Positions 23,798 to 32,873 of a DNA stretch of 39,864 bases are shown piece after piece. Made by a program: the position numbers and the translations under genes. The notes below the pieces were generated by a model, which was not told the origin of the DNA, did no database searches, and was given only the letters and a program-made list of their open reading frames with translations. Source of the stretch: a virus; the IMG/VR virus record IMGVR_UViG_3300033144_002936, positions 13,202 through 53,065 of that record; one strand, given 5' to 3'. Each line of letters opens with the position of its first letter. The stretch's first letter is position 1.

Positions 23798-24214
23798 TTA
23801 ACTTATTGATTCCTTTTTTAATTTTACCAGATTCAATAAAAACTCTACAGCAGTTTTTAAGAATAAGACATTCCCAGATCGCATTCCTCCGGCAAGTGCG
23901 CCAGATAAACAACCCCAAAGAATCACCTCATACCATACAGCTTCTGATAAAAATCCTACGTTAATAACACTGCCCAAAAAAGACACTGCTATTGCAATAA
24001 CCCATACAACCACAACCTTCCAAAGCTTCTTTACTGTGTTCAACCCCCGAATTGCAAGTTCCCCTAGGAAAGTTGCAATAGCAGCGATTCCACCATAAGT
24101 AAGCATAAGAGTCCCGAAGTTGTCATAAAGGTCTTGCCAATTTTCAACCGTTTGAGAGAATAAAGGTACAGCAAATAGTACCATGGTAATCGCAAGCATA
24201 AAAAACTTTTTCAT
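23798..24214 (-). CDS. Membrane protein with signal-like N-terminus, holin candidate
   Basis: 138 aa. It begins with a typical signal or first membrane helix (MKKFFMLAITMVLFAVPLFS followed by QTVENW). Three further hydrophobic helices come at about residues 38-55 (YGGIAAIATFLGELAI), 65-85 (LWKVVVVWVIAIAVSFLGSV) and 93-110 (WYEVILWGCLSGALAGG). It has a basic C-terminus. Four segments and the small size suit a holin, but an endolysin gene is not next to it in this window. Confidence 0.6.
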   Translation of the reverse strand: MKKFFMLAITMVLFAVPLFSQTVENWQDLYDNFGTLMLTYGGIAAIATFLGELAIRGLNTVKKLWKVVVVWVIAIAVSFLGSVINVGFLSEAVWYEVILWGCLSGALAGGMRSGNVLFLKTAVEFLLNLVKLKKESIS

Positions 24215-24228
24215 AAACTCAGTTTTAG

Positions 24229-24867
24229 TTAGACATAAGTTACACCTGTTAAAGTAGAAAATATAGGACTAATAAATTGTGTAATCGCATCCTTTAATAA
24301 AGCCATCCAAGTAACCCCGGGATTTCCAGTAGAAGTACCAGGGTAATCCATAATGATTAAACTCCAATTAGAATAGAAAGCAAACCCTGGATCATAAATA
24401 TCCCCATCATCATAGATTAACTCAATAGGTGTTAAATCATATATTATAGGAGTATGGGATTCTTCTGATAAGGTATCAATAGCATACCCATAAATGGCTA
24501 AGAACAATTCCAATGATTCCCTGGTACCCTTAGTCTTTAAGATCCATACAATATGCCTGATCAAGGTAATGTACTGAGGTTCTGTACCAATATCTGGAGG
24601 GTTCGTCCATACATCTGATAGTATATTTAGAAACTCAGTAGGATTGTTTCTTGTTAAACCCGATAAGGCTTCAGCATCTACGATGTCCAGAACCTCATCA
24701 ATATAAGGACTGACCTCAGCATCCAGTTCAGCACAAAATACCTGTAGATACCTTTCTAATAATCCCTCATCATTCCCATCCTTGTAGGTATCATTCTCCT
24801 TAAAGTATAAAGGAAGTTTACCAAATAAGAAGTTCGGCTTAGTTGCTGTTTTACCAAAGGTTATCAT
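24229..24867 (-). CDS. Baseplate protein, P2 gpI-like (tail protein I)
   Basis: 212 aa. It matches the pattern of gpI-family baseplate proteins: an N-terminal helical LLERYLQVFCAELDAEVSPY IDEVLDIVDAE region, the FLNILSDVWTNPPDI and LIRHIVWILKTKGTRESLEL FLAIYGY segment, and a beta-rich C-terminus. It follows gpJ-like with a 4-base overlap, which is the conserved order gp25-gpJ-gpI in contractile tails. It would connect the baseplate wedge with the fibre. I rate the family call as likely, not certain. Confidence 0.72.
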   Translation of the reverse strand: MITFGKTATKPNFLFGKLPLYFKENDTYKDGNDEGLLERYLQVFCAELDAEVSPYIDEVLDIVDAEALSGLTRNNPTEFLNILSDVWTNPPDIGTEPQYITLIRHIVWILKTKGTRESLELFLAIYGYAIDTLSEESHTPIIYDLTPIELIYDDGDIYDPGFAFYSNWSLIIMDYPGTSTGNPGVTWMALLKDAITQFISPIFSTLTGVTYV

Positions 24868-26624
24868 GAAGCTACTAATTGTTCGTTAACCAAAAGCGTT
24901 AGTTGAGTCTCATCATAGACAGGTATGGTGAAGTCATTGAAGACTATTTCTTCGTTGTATTCATAGGTAGTAAATTCCCAACGATCCCCTATATCAAAGT
25001 CAACTCCTTCTACCCCCCATATTTTAAACTGGATTGCATCATTGGCTGAAGTATATAAAGCAGAAGCTCCTTCAGTGGCCCCATATGTTACTTCTCCATC
25101 ATAAACTTCACCTTGTCCTTCATCTGTTCTATGTACCAAAGCCTTATCAGTATCAGTAATAGAAATTCTCCAATCAGATTTGACTATAGATTCTTCTTGT
25201 ACAACTGGGCTCCAATTATTTTCTAAAGAATTAGCCCCAGTAAGGATTCTGGGATAAGGTTTAGTTGATAAAACCTTCAGAGTAAGGTAAGCAACCTTAT
25301 CCAAATTATCGATTAAAGCAATGATATCGGATTTACGAATTTGCCTATTTACCTTAGAATTATTAAACCCAAACTCATCCTCTAAGGCTGACTTGATATC
25401 GTTCTCAGTTTCAGTAACATCCCTACGAAATTTAGCTGTGGCTTCTATATCTAAAATCAATGGAGTATCCCCAGTTGACTTGGCATTAATGACTGTGGTG
25501 AGTATCCTTCTACTATCAAAGAAATTCTCTACATCTGTTAAAAGGGAACCACTAGCAGTACCACCTTCAGAAGGGGATACATAAACATCTACCTGCTTAG
25601 TGTTCTGATTATAATCAACAGCAGCCTTACCAACACCCGGTGTTAATAATGCTATATCTGTATGATCTTGGAGAGTAACTGCTCTGTCCAAAGTTTTTAA
25701 GCTGAGAGGAGCTTTAACTCTGATATCATCAATCCCTTCCTCAGCTCTACCCCCACCTGCAGCAACCGGATTAATAGTTGAGAAATGATCAACCTCAGAC
25801 CACCCCGCTGGATCTGGTTCAGTAGTCCCATCAAAAAATATTAAGGTATCAGCTTCGACATTCCCACCAGCACCTTTAGATTGGTAATAAGTAGCCAATA
25901 CAGTATGCCCTGAAGGTGGTATGTCCCCATTGGTATCGTCCCCAAATACTACCCAAGCCTCCTTAGCTTCATTTATTTCTACAATAAAATGCCGATCAGT
26001 AGGACCAGAAAATGCCAGTGTATTTTGTAATTCCCAAGTTAGAGAATTGATTGTGATCTGAAGAGAATCATGTCTATAATCAGCATGTAATTGATATGCC
26101 TGGTCAGCTGCTGCAGTAGTAGTCCCTACATTTTCATCTGTTATACTATCACCTTGCCTTGCCTTTACCACTACAGAAGAGGTCCCTAAAAACATGGTAG
26201 CCTTCTCCTCTGTAATAAATTCAACTTCATCCTCATCAAGGACAATAATACCAGCATCAAAAGTATAATCCCCACTAGTAAGATCAACGGGATCCCCTCC
26301 CGTTGGGGCATCGATTGCAGTGAATATTAAATCGACTGTAGCAGATACCTTAGCTTTAACCCTATAATCAATTAACCTGGTTAATTTAATCATCGAACTA
26401 TATCTCCTAGCTGTACTGATAAATGATTCTCTTGCTACATTATCAACATAATAATTTAATTGTTCTATCAACCCAGCAAAAGCCGAAACAATAATAACGT
26501 AGATATTACTCTCACTAAAGTCAGTTATCTCAGTTACCAAGGTTCGCATCCTATCAATCAACGAAGACTTAATAGACTTATAACTTCGGTCCAAATATGT
26601 TATCCAAGTATTTTCTAAAGCCAT
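24864..26624 (-). CDS. Baseplate wedge protein, gpJ/T4 gp6-like
   Basis: 586 aa. The N-terminal helical domain (TWITYLDRSYKSIKSSLIDR, then FSESNIYVIIVSAFAGLIEQ and LNYYVDNVARESFISTARRY) and the core with GRAEEGIDDIRVKAPLSLKT and RAVTLQDHTDIALLTPGVGK are hallmarks of the Baseplate_J family (P2 gpJ, Mu gp47, T4 gp6). In T4, gp6 forms the ring that holds wedges together and triggers contraction. The C-terminal 150 residues are unusual and probably carry an attachment domain for a neighbour. The gene lies between gp25-like (2-base gap) and gpI-like. Confidence 0.88.
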   Translation of the reverse strand: MALENTWITYLDRSYKSIKSSLIDRMRTLVTEITDFSESNIYVIIVSAFAGLIEQLNYYVDNVARESFISTARRYSSMIKLTRLIDYRVKAKVSATVDLIFTAIDAPTGGDPVDLTSGDYTFDAGIIVLDEDEVEFITEEKATMFLGTSSVVVKARQGDSITDENVGTTTAAADQAYQLHADYRHDSLQITINSLTWELQNTLAFSGPTDRHFIVEINEAKEAWVVFGDDTNGDIPPSGHTVLATYYQSKGAGGNVEADTLIFFDGTTEPDPAGWSEVDHFSTINPVAAGGGRAEEGIDDIRVKAPLSLKTLDRAVTLQDHTDIALLTPGVGKAAVDYNQNTKQVDVYVSPSEGGTASGSLLTDVENFFDSRRILTTVINAKSTGDTPLILDIEATAKFRRDVTETENDIKSALEDEFGFNNSKVNRQIRKSDIIALIDNLDKVAYLTLKVLSTKPYPRILTGANSLENNWSPVVQEESIVKSDWRISITDTDKALVHRTDEGQGEVYDGEVTYGATEGASALYTSANDAIQFKIWGVEGVDFDIGDRWEFTTYEYNEEIVFNDFTIPVYDETQLTLLVNEQLVAS

Positions 26625-26626
26625 AA

Positions 26627-27010
26627 CTAAATACCTTGATTAATGTAAAAGTAATGTTGCAAGCTATCCTGAATATCGAATTCTTTTATTCTATAAATCA
26701 GGTCTATCGAAAGCTTTTCTGATGAAGGCCTATAGATTTCCATACCAAGTAACTCAATACGATTTTCCCATTCTGATAAGGCATCTCGTACAAACCTTCG
26801 AAGTAGAGTAATTAGGATATCATCATTTGGCTCTTCGAGTAATTCAAAAACCCTTGAACCAAAGTTATCTTCATATTCACTGGTAAACAAAGGCCAGGCT
26901 AGGATACATCTGATTGAATCCTTAATAAGATCGGAGCCCTCTACTAATGTATGGGCTCCAGAGGTTAATGTTAAAGGAAATGATATTCCCTTGGTACGAA
27001 TGGTAGACAT
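26627..27010 (-). CDS. Baseplate wedge protein, gpW/T4 gp25-like
   Basis: 127 aa, the usual size. It shows the pattern of gp25 proteins: GISFPLTLTSGAHTLVEGSD LIKDSIRCILAW, then DNFGSRVFELLEEPND, and the IRLE-type helix LITLLRRFVRDALSEWENRI. T4 gp25 is a lysozyme-like fold without enzymatic activity that joins the sheath to the wedge. The gene shares one base with the upstream 103-aa gene, forming the start of the gp25-gpJ-gpI cluster. Confidence 0.85.
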   Translation of the reverse strand: MSTIRTKGISFPLTLTSGAHTLVEGSDLIKDSIRCILAWPLFTSEYEDNFGSRVFELLEEPNDDILITLLRRFVRDALSEWENRIELLGMEIYRPSSEKLSIDLIYRIKEFDIQDSLQHYFYINQGI

Positions 27011-27321
27011 TATTTTTTATCGAAACTATCTAGGAATTTTTGAAGTTCTATGTGACGTACAGTCCACCTAGAATTTTCTAGAACCTTAGTAAAATTAGTA
27101 TAGTCAGCATCCTCTAAGGATATCTTACCGTCTTTTTTATCCTCTATGGCATTTTGGATTCTGTTCCGATCTCTGATATCCTTAGGAGTGAAACCACCTT
27201 GTGGAACTATATCTAAAACCACTTCCATTAGATCAGCGTAATCCATTGTTTCTACTGGATCCCCCCCGAACTTAACTTTGTCAAAGGTAATACTTGTTTT
27301 CTCGACTTTAATGGTTTTCAT
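27010..27321 (-). CDS. Unknown 103-aa protein of the baseplate cluster
   Basis: Not recognised. It is soluble, mixed alpha/beta and carries FGGDPVETMDYADLMEVVLD, a IPQGGFTPKDIRDRNRIQNA-like helix start, and a C-terminal RHIELQKFLDSFDKK. It is the first gene after motif copy 6 and is translationally coupled to gp25-like (1-base overlap), so it likely takes part in baseplate or wedge assembly. No membrane or catalytic motifs. Confidence 0.65.
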   Translation of the reverse strand: MKTIKVEKTSITFDKVKFGGDPVETMDYADLMEVVLDIVPQGGFTPKDIRDRNRIQNAIEDKKDGKISLEDADYTNFTKVLENSRWTVRHIELQKFLDSFDKK

Positions 27322-27351
27322 AGCTATTAATTATAATATGTTAGTATTGTT

Positions 27352-27373
27352 TAATAGTATCTCGGTTACTAGT
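27352..27373 (-). promoter_or_regulatory. Candidate phage promoter, motif copy 6
   Basis: On the minus strand: ACTAGT at 27368-27373, 8 bases, then TACTATTA (preceded by A). It lies in the 61-base gap between the long fibre gene and the 103-aa gene, 30 bases before the start codon. The string ACTAGTAACCGAGATACTAT shows both halves. Confidence 0.5.
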
Positions 27374-27382
27374 ACATTCAAA

Positions 27383-30300
27383 TTAAGCCGCTAAAATCCT
27401 ATATGTAATCATTACCTTTATCGTAGATGATGCACTACCTCCGGTACTATCAGCATCCGCAGTTATTTGTAAAGAATTGTTAGCCAATACTACAATATTA
27501 CTAGTACTATCAGGGTACATAACCTCGAACCTATCATCGGTATCTACAATAAAATTAGTAGAAGTCCTAAATGGGTAAACAGAATTACCATGATATTTTA
27601 ACCTAAGATAGGTTCCAGTAACAAAGGCTGTAGTATCATAATTATAATAAGCCGATGCACTTATAACCTCTATAAAATAACCACCCCCTGGGTTGGTAAC
27701 GATAACGATAGGAGTAGTATTCAAACCTTGTACTTGGGATTGGGTAAGGGTTACTGTAGCAGTTCTTATATTAGCAAGAGCAGCATAAGATAATAACCCC
27801 GTAGTAGTATTTATTCCTACTGTAGCATTCGGTGTAGTATTTTCTTTAATACCTAAGATAGAAGAACCATCTCCTAAATGAACATCACCTCGTTCACCAA
27901 TTCCACCTCCCAAACCCCCATAAATAAAAACATCACCTCCATCATAATCACCCTCAGTTCCAGCATCTCCACCATAAATCCAAATATCAGGAGCAGGAGT
28001 ATCGGCTATTCCCCCATTCCCAGCATGTAACTTTATCCCATATTGAGTAGTAGCTACGGTTAAGTCTACATAAGTAGTTTGATCTTGTATTCTAAAATGG
28101 GCTAAATCAGCATGAGTTGTACTTAACCACAAACTTTGCCCGCCTTTCGCAGTCATTGTAAGACTTACATGAGATTCGCTTCCAGTAGTTTCAAGATTTA
28201 AACCAATAGGATCATATGATGCATCACCGAAATAGATTGTCCCAGCAGCACCATCATGCCGAATTCCAGGTTTTAAATATATAAAACCTTCTGTAGAAGT
28301 GGCATCTCCACTCCGAGCATTAGCTGCCAGAAGAGTAATATGACCAGCATCGGCTCCTGTAGTACTATAGGGATTCCCTGATAATAATATTAATGTCTTA
28401 CCATCTACCGATGATACAGTACCAGGCTGGGAATATATAGTTAGGTTATCTGTAGTATAACTCGTAATATTATTCGTAGTTACCTTTGGGCTATTTAGAT
28501 TTGAATTAGCGTGAGAAAGTGTTATAGTACCATTCTTTAAATCTAATCGGATTTCCTCATTATTATCATAATAAAAATCCATTAAACTATCAGTATGTAC
28601 CCATTTTATACCTGTATTAGAAGTAGGTGCATTAGGAAATTCAATAATCCAATCCTCCCCAGTACTTATCCCGAACCTTAGCCTTTCTCCAGCCTCTAAT
28701 AGTATATCATAGCCTGGAGTAGCTGGTTTAAGATCAGTCCCAGATACTTGCCAATAACCACCACCTCCAGCAACCAAATCAGCAAGCGTAACAGTCGATG
28801 AATTGGTATCAGTAAACGTCATGTCCCCACTATCGATATCTATATAAGTTGCTGTATCATCAATGTATAACCGATCCACATAACAATTATCCCAAAAATT
28901 AACGACACCACCTAAATTGAGTGTTTTATCATCTGCAGGTAATACAGGTTGGTGGGAAACATTATTGGTACTATTCCACACCCATGCCTGTCCTCCTCCT
29001 GTATTTACTGCCAGACTATTTGCCCCTGTTTCAAAAATCTCAGTATCACCATCACCAAACTTTATACGTTCAGTACTTTGTGCTAATAGTATATCATGAC
29101 CAAGTATTGCAGGAGATATACTTGTTCCGTTTAATTGCCAGTAAGAAGTACCCCCAGTTAAGTCTGATAATGATTTTGTTCCATTAACCGAATCAGTAAA
29201 GGTCATCTCAGAGGCTGAGATATCTATATAGGTATTAGTATCATCTATATAAACCCTATCGAAATAAGAATACCCAAAAAACCCATCCGATTTTCCTATA
29301 GTTTCAAGTTTAGGAGTAGCTGGGGCTAAAGGTAACCAAATAAATATCTCAGTGGTAAGTATATCAAGCCTTTTAGACCCCCCTACAAAAATTTGTAATT
29401 CATCATCGGAATCTTCTATTATATAAGTATCCCCATCCCCAAAAACTAAACGTTCATTAGCAACAGCTAATAGTATATCATCTCCGGTATTACCTGGCTT
29501 AAGGTTAGTCCCACTTCTCTCCCAATAACTAATTCCAGTCACTAAATCATTTAAATTAACAGTCCCTGCATCAGTAGAAGTAAGAGTCATATCATCCCCA
29601 CTTATATCAATATAAGCACTGGTATCATTAACATAAAGCCGATCTACGTAAGCATTACTCCAAAAATGCGTATCATCTCCGAGTTCAAAAGATTTTGTAG
29701 TGGTTGGAATAAATTTCTGATAAGACCAATTTGCTGATGGGTTAAAGAGCATTTTCTCATTTCCATCAATCACAATTAATAAACTATCATCAGCTACTTC
29801 ATATATATAAGTATCTCCATCCCCAAATTTAATTCTTTCAGTAGTAACTGCCAGTAAAATATCATCTCCTGCAGTAGATGGAGATAAGTTTGTTTCAGTT
29901 CTATCCCAGTAAGTTCCAGGAGATACTATATTAGTAAGGGTATATTGACTACCAGTCTCATCCCATGTAACTGAGTAACCATCCTCGGTACCAGTAGGTG
30001 TTTTTAAAATAGTACTGATATCATTACCACCTATCTGAGAGATTATGTTATCCCAATTAAATGGTTTATCTATATATAGAATCCGATAAACAAGAGAGGC
30101 TGAACTACCTGAGCCATCTAAGGTAATATGCCACCTGATATTTCCATATGAGTCTATAGAAGCATTGTAAGTTGCCCCACAAAGGTCACCGAAAGATGTA
30201 ATATCCTTGTCTGGAGTAACAGTACCATTATCAGATATTAATACCCTACCAGTTTGATAAGTAGCATCCCTAGTAAGATCATAATAAATCTCCAATCCCA

Positions 30301-31975
30301 TATGATCATACTTATTACTAACTACTAAGATATTCTCTGTATCATTAGTCAAAGTTTCTGTTCTTTCTACCCCTACGTTGAGGTCCCAATTACGAGGCCC
30401 ATCATCATAGGATACCTCCATACTCATGGTAGCAGTATTCCCAGCAGTAAGAATAGCCTTTAAGTAAATGATATCGTTATTAATCTCTGCACCAAAAGTA
30501 CAACCTACATTACCCCCCACTGACCCTAGTTCTACATGAAGAGTCCCATCCTTATCTAATATTGTTAGATCACCAACCTGAAAAGAGTCGTCCCTAGATA
30601 TACCATATTGGATTTTAATAGACTTATGATCTGAAGTACTCCCTATTGAAGAAGGTGTGATTGTCATACTCTTATCGGGGGTATTAAGGCCTAGCCAAGT
30701 ATTAGGACCATCATCATGTATCCTTACGTACCCTAAGTACCCATCATTCCCAGAAGGTACAGTTACATTCAACCTAATATCCGACCCATCTAAATCCGCA
30801 CCCATAGATATACCGGTACTATCCCCGAATGATGAACGATCCATGGTTATTACACCACCTTTGTTTATAACAAAAATATACCCAGATTCATATGAAGATC
30901 CCCTATATAAAGAATACCTTATATAAATACCTACGTCTGAAGTACTCCCTACTATTATATTTGTTGTTATCCCGTTAGTACAGGTTACATTAGAATGCAA
31001 TACACTATAAATAGATGTCCCACCTACTAAATCATCCACGTAATCCTTTGTAGTTACATGCTGATCTAATGTAGGTACCCAACTTGGCCCAGTTAATATA
31101 CCATCTGATAATTCTAGTTGGCTCGAAACAAATTTAAGATCATCAGTCCCCTCAATAGTGTTTGCCCCAGTAAATACTGCTATCCTATTATCAACCCCAC
31201 CACTTGCTATTGTTATTACATCAGAATGATTTATTATCCTTGCCCAGTCTACTTGTTTTTTACCAGAGTCTTCTCCTTCAAAAAAAGCATCTATCTCCGA
31301 TTCTGTGTAAGCATCTGTTATACCATAACCTGCTATAGTAGTAGGTGTCCCAGTAAGATTAGCCCAAGCCAAATAATATGAGGGTAATTGGTTATCCAAT
31401 CTTTCTGAATCATCTACCACCCCATTCTCATCCGTATCATAAGTAGATTTAAGCATATTACCACCACCCCCAGGTGATAACCCAGTGATAGCGTTATCAA
31501 CATATACCTTAACAGCCCTAGAAGTAGGAACCATATCGTTACCACCTAGTAATAATGGACTAGTCTCAGCATTAAGCATTAAGTCAGTCCCATTTAAATA
31601 TAGAAAAGACTGGGCTCCTATAGTTACCCCCCCTGGAGTAGTGTCATCTGCTAATGGGGATCGAGCAACGAATAATTTATTTGTAGCTTCATTAACCTCT
31701 AAAGTTACACCATCTATTTTATCCTCTAAGTAACCAGGTAATGGGTCTTCTTCACGGGCTTTAAATTGATAAGTTAATTCTATTACTGCTGGATCCAAAA
31801 CATAGGACAACACATGCCAATAAACCGGCTCAGCTATATTAACGATAAGCTGCTCGGTCATATCATACTCGTCATCTCCAGGTCCGTATACTGGATCCGG
31901 TAGAGTAGTGAACCCAGGTTCCACAAGGAACTTCTGGATCATTGCATCCTGTAAATCTTGAAGAGTATCAGCCAT
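27383..31975 (-). CDS. Long repeat-containing tail fibre, 1530 aa
   Basis: The N-terminal 110 residues (DLQDAMIQKFLVEPGFTTLP, LELTYQFKAREEDP-like helix) probably anchor to the baseplate. Residues about 350-643 hold three repeats of about 105 residues, and residues about 689-1115 hold three full and one partial repeat of 128-129 residues that begin YWxxxxTxLxP and carry ERxxFGDGDT. The C-terminal 130 residues (TLTQSQVQGLNTTPIVIVTN PGGGYFIEVISASA) form a distinct tip, a likely receptor-binding domain of a type often seen at fibre ends. It is inserted between the spike-base gene and the gp25 cluster. Confidence 0.82.
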   Translation of the reverse strand: MADTLQDLQDAMIQKFLVEPGFTTLPDPVYGPGDDEYDMTEQLIVNIAEPVYWHVLSYVLDPAVIELTYQFKAREEDPLPGYLEDKIDGVTLEVNEATNKLFVARSPLADDTTPGGVTIGAQSFLYLNGTDLMLNAETSPLLLGGNDMVPTSRAVKVYVDNAITGLSPGGGGNMLKSTYDTDENGVVDDSERLDNQLPSYYLAWANLTGTPTTIAGYGITDAYTESEIDAFFEGEDSGKKQVDWARIINHSDVITIASGGVDNRIAVFTGANTIEGTDDLKFVSSQLELSDGILTGPSWVPTLDQHVTTKDYVDDLVGGTSIYSVLHSNVTCTNGITTNIIVGSTSDVGIYIRYSLYRGSSYESGYIFVINKGGVITMDRSSFGDSTGISMGADLDGSDIRLNVTVPSGNDGYLGYVRIHDDGPNTWLGLNTPDKSMTITPSSIGSTSDHKSIKIQYGISRDDSFQVGDLTILDKDGTLHVELGSVGGNVGCTFGAEINNDIIYLKAILTAGNTATMSMEVSYDDGPRNWDLNVGVERTETLTNDTENILVVSNKYDHMGLEIYYDLTRDATYQTGRVLISDNGTVTPDKDITSFGDLCGATYNASIDSYGNIRWHITLDGSGSSASLVYRILYIDKPFNWDNIISQIGGNDISTILKTPTGTEDGYSVTWDETGSQYTLTNIVSPGTYWDRTETNLSPSTAGDDILLAVTTERIKFGDGDTYIYEVADDSLLIVIDGNEKMLFNPSANWSYQKFIPTTTKSFELGDDTHFWSNAYVDRLYVNDTSAYIDISGDDMTLTSTDAGTVNLNDLVTGISYWERSGTNLKPGNTGDDILLAVANERLVFGDGDTYIIEDSDDELQIFVGGSKRLDILTTEIFIWLPLAPATPKLETIGKSDGFFGYSYFDRVYIDDTNTYIDISASEMTFTDSVNGTKSLSDLTGGTSYWQLNGTSISPAILGHDILLAQSTERIKFGDGDTEIFETGANSLAVNTGGGQAWVWNSTNNVSHQPVLPADDKTLNLGGVVNFWDNCYVDRLYIDDTATYIDIDSGDMTFTDTNSSTVTLADLVAGGGGYWQVSGTDLKPATPGYDILLEAGERLRFGISTGEDWIIEFPNAPTSNTGIKWVHTDSLMDFYYDNNEEIRLDLKNGTITLSHANSNLNSPKVTTNNITSYTTDNLTIYSQPGTVSSVDGKTLILLSGNPYSTTGADAGHITLLAANARSGDATSTEGFIYLKPGIRHDGAAGTIYFGDASYDPIGLNLETTGSESHVSLTMTAKGGQSLWLSTTHADLAHFRIQDQTTYVDLTVATTQYGIKLHAGNGGIADTPAPDIWIYGGDAGTEGDYDGGDVFIYGGLGGGIGERGDVHLGDGSSILGIKENTTPNATVGINTTTGLLSYAALANIRTATVTLTQSQVQGLNTTPIVIVTNPGGGYFIEVISASAYYNYDTTAFVTGTYLRLKYHGNSVYPFRTSTNFIVDTDDRFEVMYPDSTSNIVVLANNSLQITADADSTGGSASSTIKVMITYRILAA
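28637..29911 (-). repeat. Tandem fibre repeats, 384-387 bases
   Basis: Unit starts on the minus strand are at 29911, 29527, 29143 and 28756, giving periods of 384, 384 and 387 bases (128, 128, 129 codons). Each starts YW and contains DILLA, ERxxFGDGDT and later a VDRLYxDDTxTYIDI-like strand. The last copy breaks off after about 40 residues. Similar but not identical copies suggest old duplication with drift and possible recombination between units. Confidence 0.85.
30047..30928 (-). repeat. Divergent fibre repeats, about 105 codons each
   Basis: Three copies begin at residues 350, 453 and 561 (periods 103 and 108). Each has the order [I/L]xIxYxxxR, a glycine-rich turn, a second strand set, and ends with DDGPxxW or DKPFNW. 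Identity is low, so these are ancient copies of a beta domain in the fibre shaft. Confidence 0.65.
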
Positions 31976-31977
31976 AA

Positions 31978-32280
31978 TTAACTACACCCACCTTCAGGTA
32001 TTTCAAGTTCTAGTAATTTACTTGCAATAGCAGTTTGTTCTGCTGCTTGCTCTGCAACTTCAAGAGCTGATTTTATGCCTTGGGTTACCTGGGCCTTTAT
32101 TGCCATAATAGTTGGGCCTACCCCATAGGGGAATTTCGCAGTAACTAAATTAATAGTACTAACAGCCTGATCTGTTGCCTTTGCCACAGTCTCCTCGGCT
32201 TGTGCAATCTGCTTTTCTAATAACTTACAGTAATCTGTATAGGTATCAAGTTCAGCAAATGTTTCTTCTAATTTTCCCAT
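31978..32280 (-). CDS. Unknown 100-aa helical protein in baseplate cluster
   Basis: Almost entirely helical with Ala/Gln/Glu-rich heptads (YCKLLEKQIAQAEETVAKAT, SALEVAEQAAEQTAIASKLL), interrupted by KFPYGVGPTI. No membrane segment. It is encoded between the spike-base gene (1-base overlap) and the long fibre (2-base gap), so it may be a connector or assembly factor for the fibre; that is inference from position. Confidence 0.6.
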   Translation of the reverse strand: MGKLEETFAELDTYTDYCKLLEKQIAQAEETVAKATDQAVSTINLVTAKFPYGVGPTIMAIKAQVTQGIKSALEVAEQAAEQTAIASKLLELEIPEGGCS

Positions 32281-32873
32281 TATGTTATTCCCGTTATCAA
32301 CCCATTTGTAACCTGAATAATTTTCCCATCAGTAGTAGCAAAAACCCCATTAGCTCCTATCGCAAATCTAGGTACCCCACGTATCTCACCTTGAATAAAG
32401 GTCTCACTGGATTCTAGTACTACCTTATCACCTCTTAATACTAGGTATGCATTAGAACTTAGGATAATCTTTTCAACACCATCCCTATCATCAATGATTA
32501 CCATTTGCCCTTTCGGAGTTTTAAACCCATACACCTGAGGACTATCGAACTCTATGGGTTTTTGGTTTAAACTATAATGGGCATGGCTCCAGATAGGAAA
32601 CTTAGGATCACCATGTTCGAATTCAACCATCACCATATCACTTTTCTGTGGTAATACCTGAGCTCCATAGCCAGCACCAGAAAAAGAATCCCTTGGGTAT
32701 GCCCAAGTCGGGTGTTCAACCTTACCAGCAATAACGGGAACGATAACCTTTATTCTATTGAGTCCATCTGGGTCCTCGTTATCCACAACATGACCTCTGT
32801 AAACAGAATAAAATCTACCAATAGATTCCAATCCATGATAGACGAGGTTTTCAAAGAATCGTTGAAGTAACAT
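32280..32873 (-). CDS. Baseplate spike base, gpV/T4 gp5 OB-fold-like
   Basis: 197 aa. The N-terminal half carries the OB-fold features of gpV/gp5: VYRGHVVDNEDPDGLNRIKV, then WAYPRDSFSGAGYGAQVLP and DMVMVEFEHGDPKFPIW. The C-terminal half alternates short strands (MVIIDDRDGVEKIILSS, VVLESSETFIQGE) as in the trimeric beta-helix of the spike. The fold sits on the hub trimer and pierces the outer membrane; no lysozyme domain is present. It shares one base with the hub gene and with the 100-aa gene. Confidence 0.85.
   Translation of the reverse strand: MLLQRFFENLVYHGLESIGRFYSVYRGHVVDNEDPDGLNRIKVIVPVIAGKVEHPTWAYPRDSFSGAGYGAQVLPQKSDMVMVEFEHGDPKFPIWSHAHYSLNQKPIEFDSPQVYGFKTPKGQMVIIDDRDGVEKIILSSNAYLVLRGDKVVLESSETFIQGEIRGVPRFAIGANGVFATTDGKIIQVTNGLITGIT

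Noticed and set aside
28500-29900. Repeated CTAATAGTATATCA strings in the fibre gene
   Set aside because: They encode the repeated DILLA peptide of the fibre repeats and are explained by the protein.
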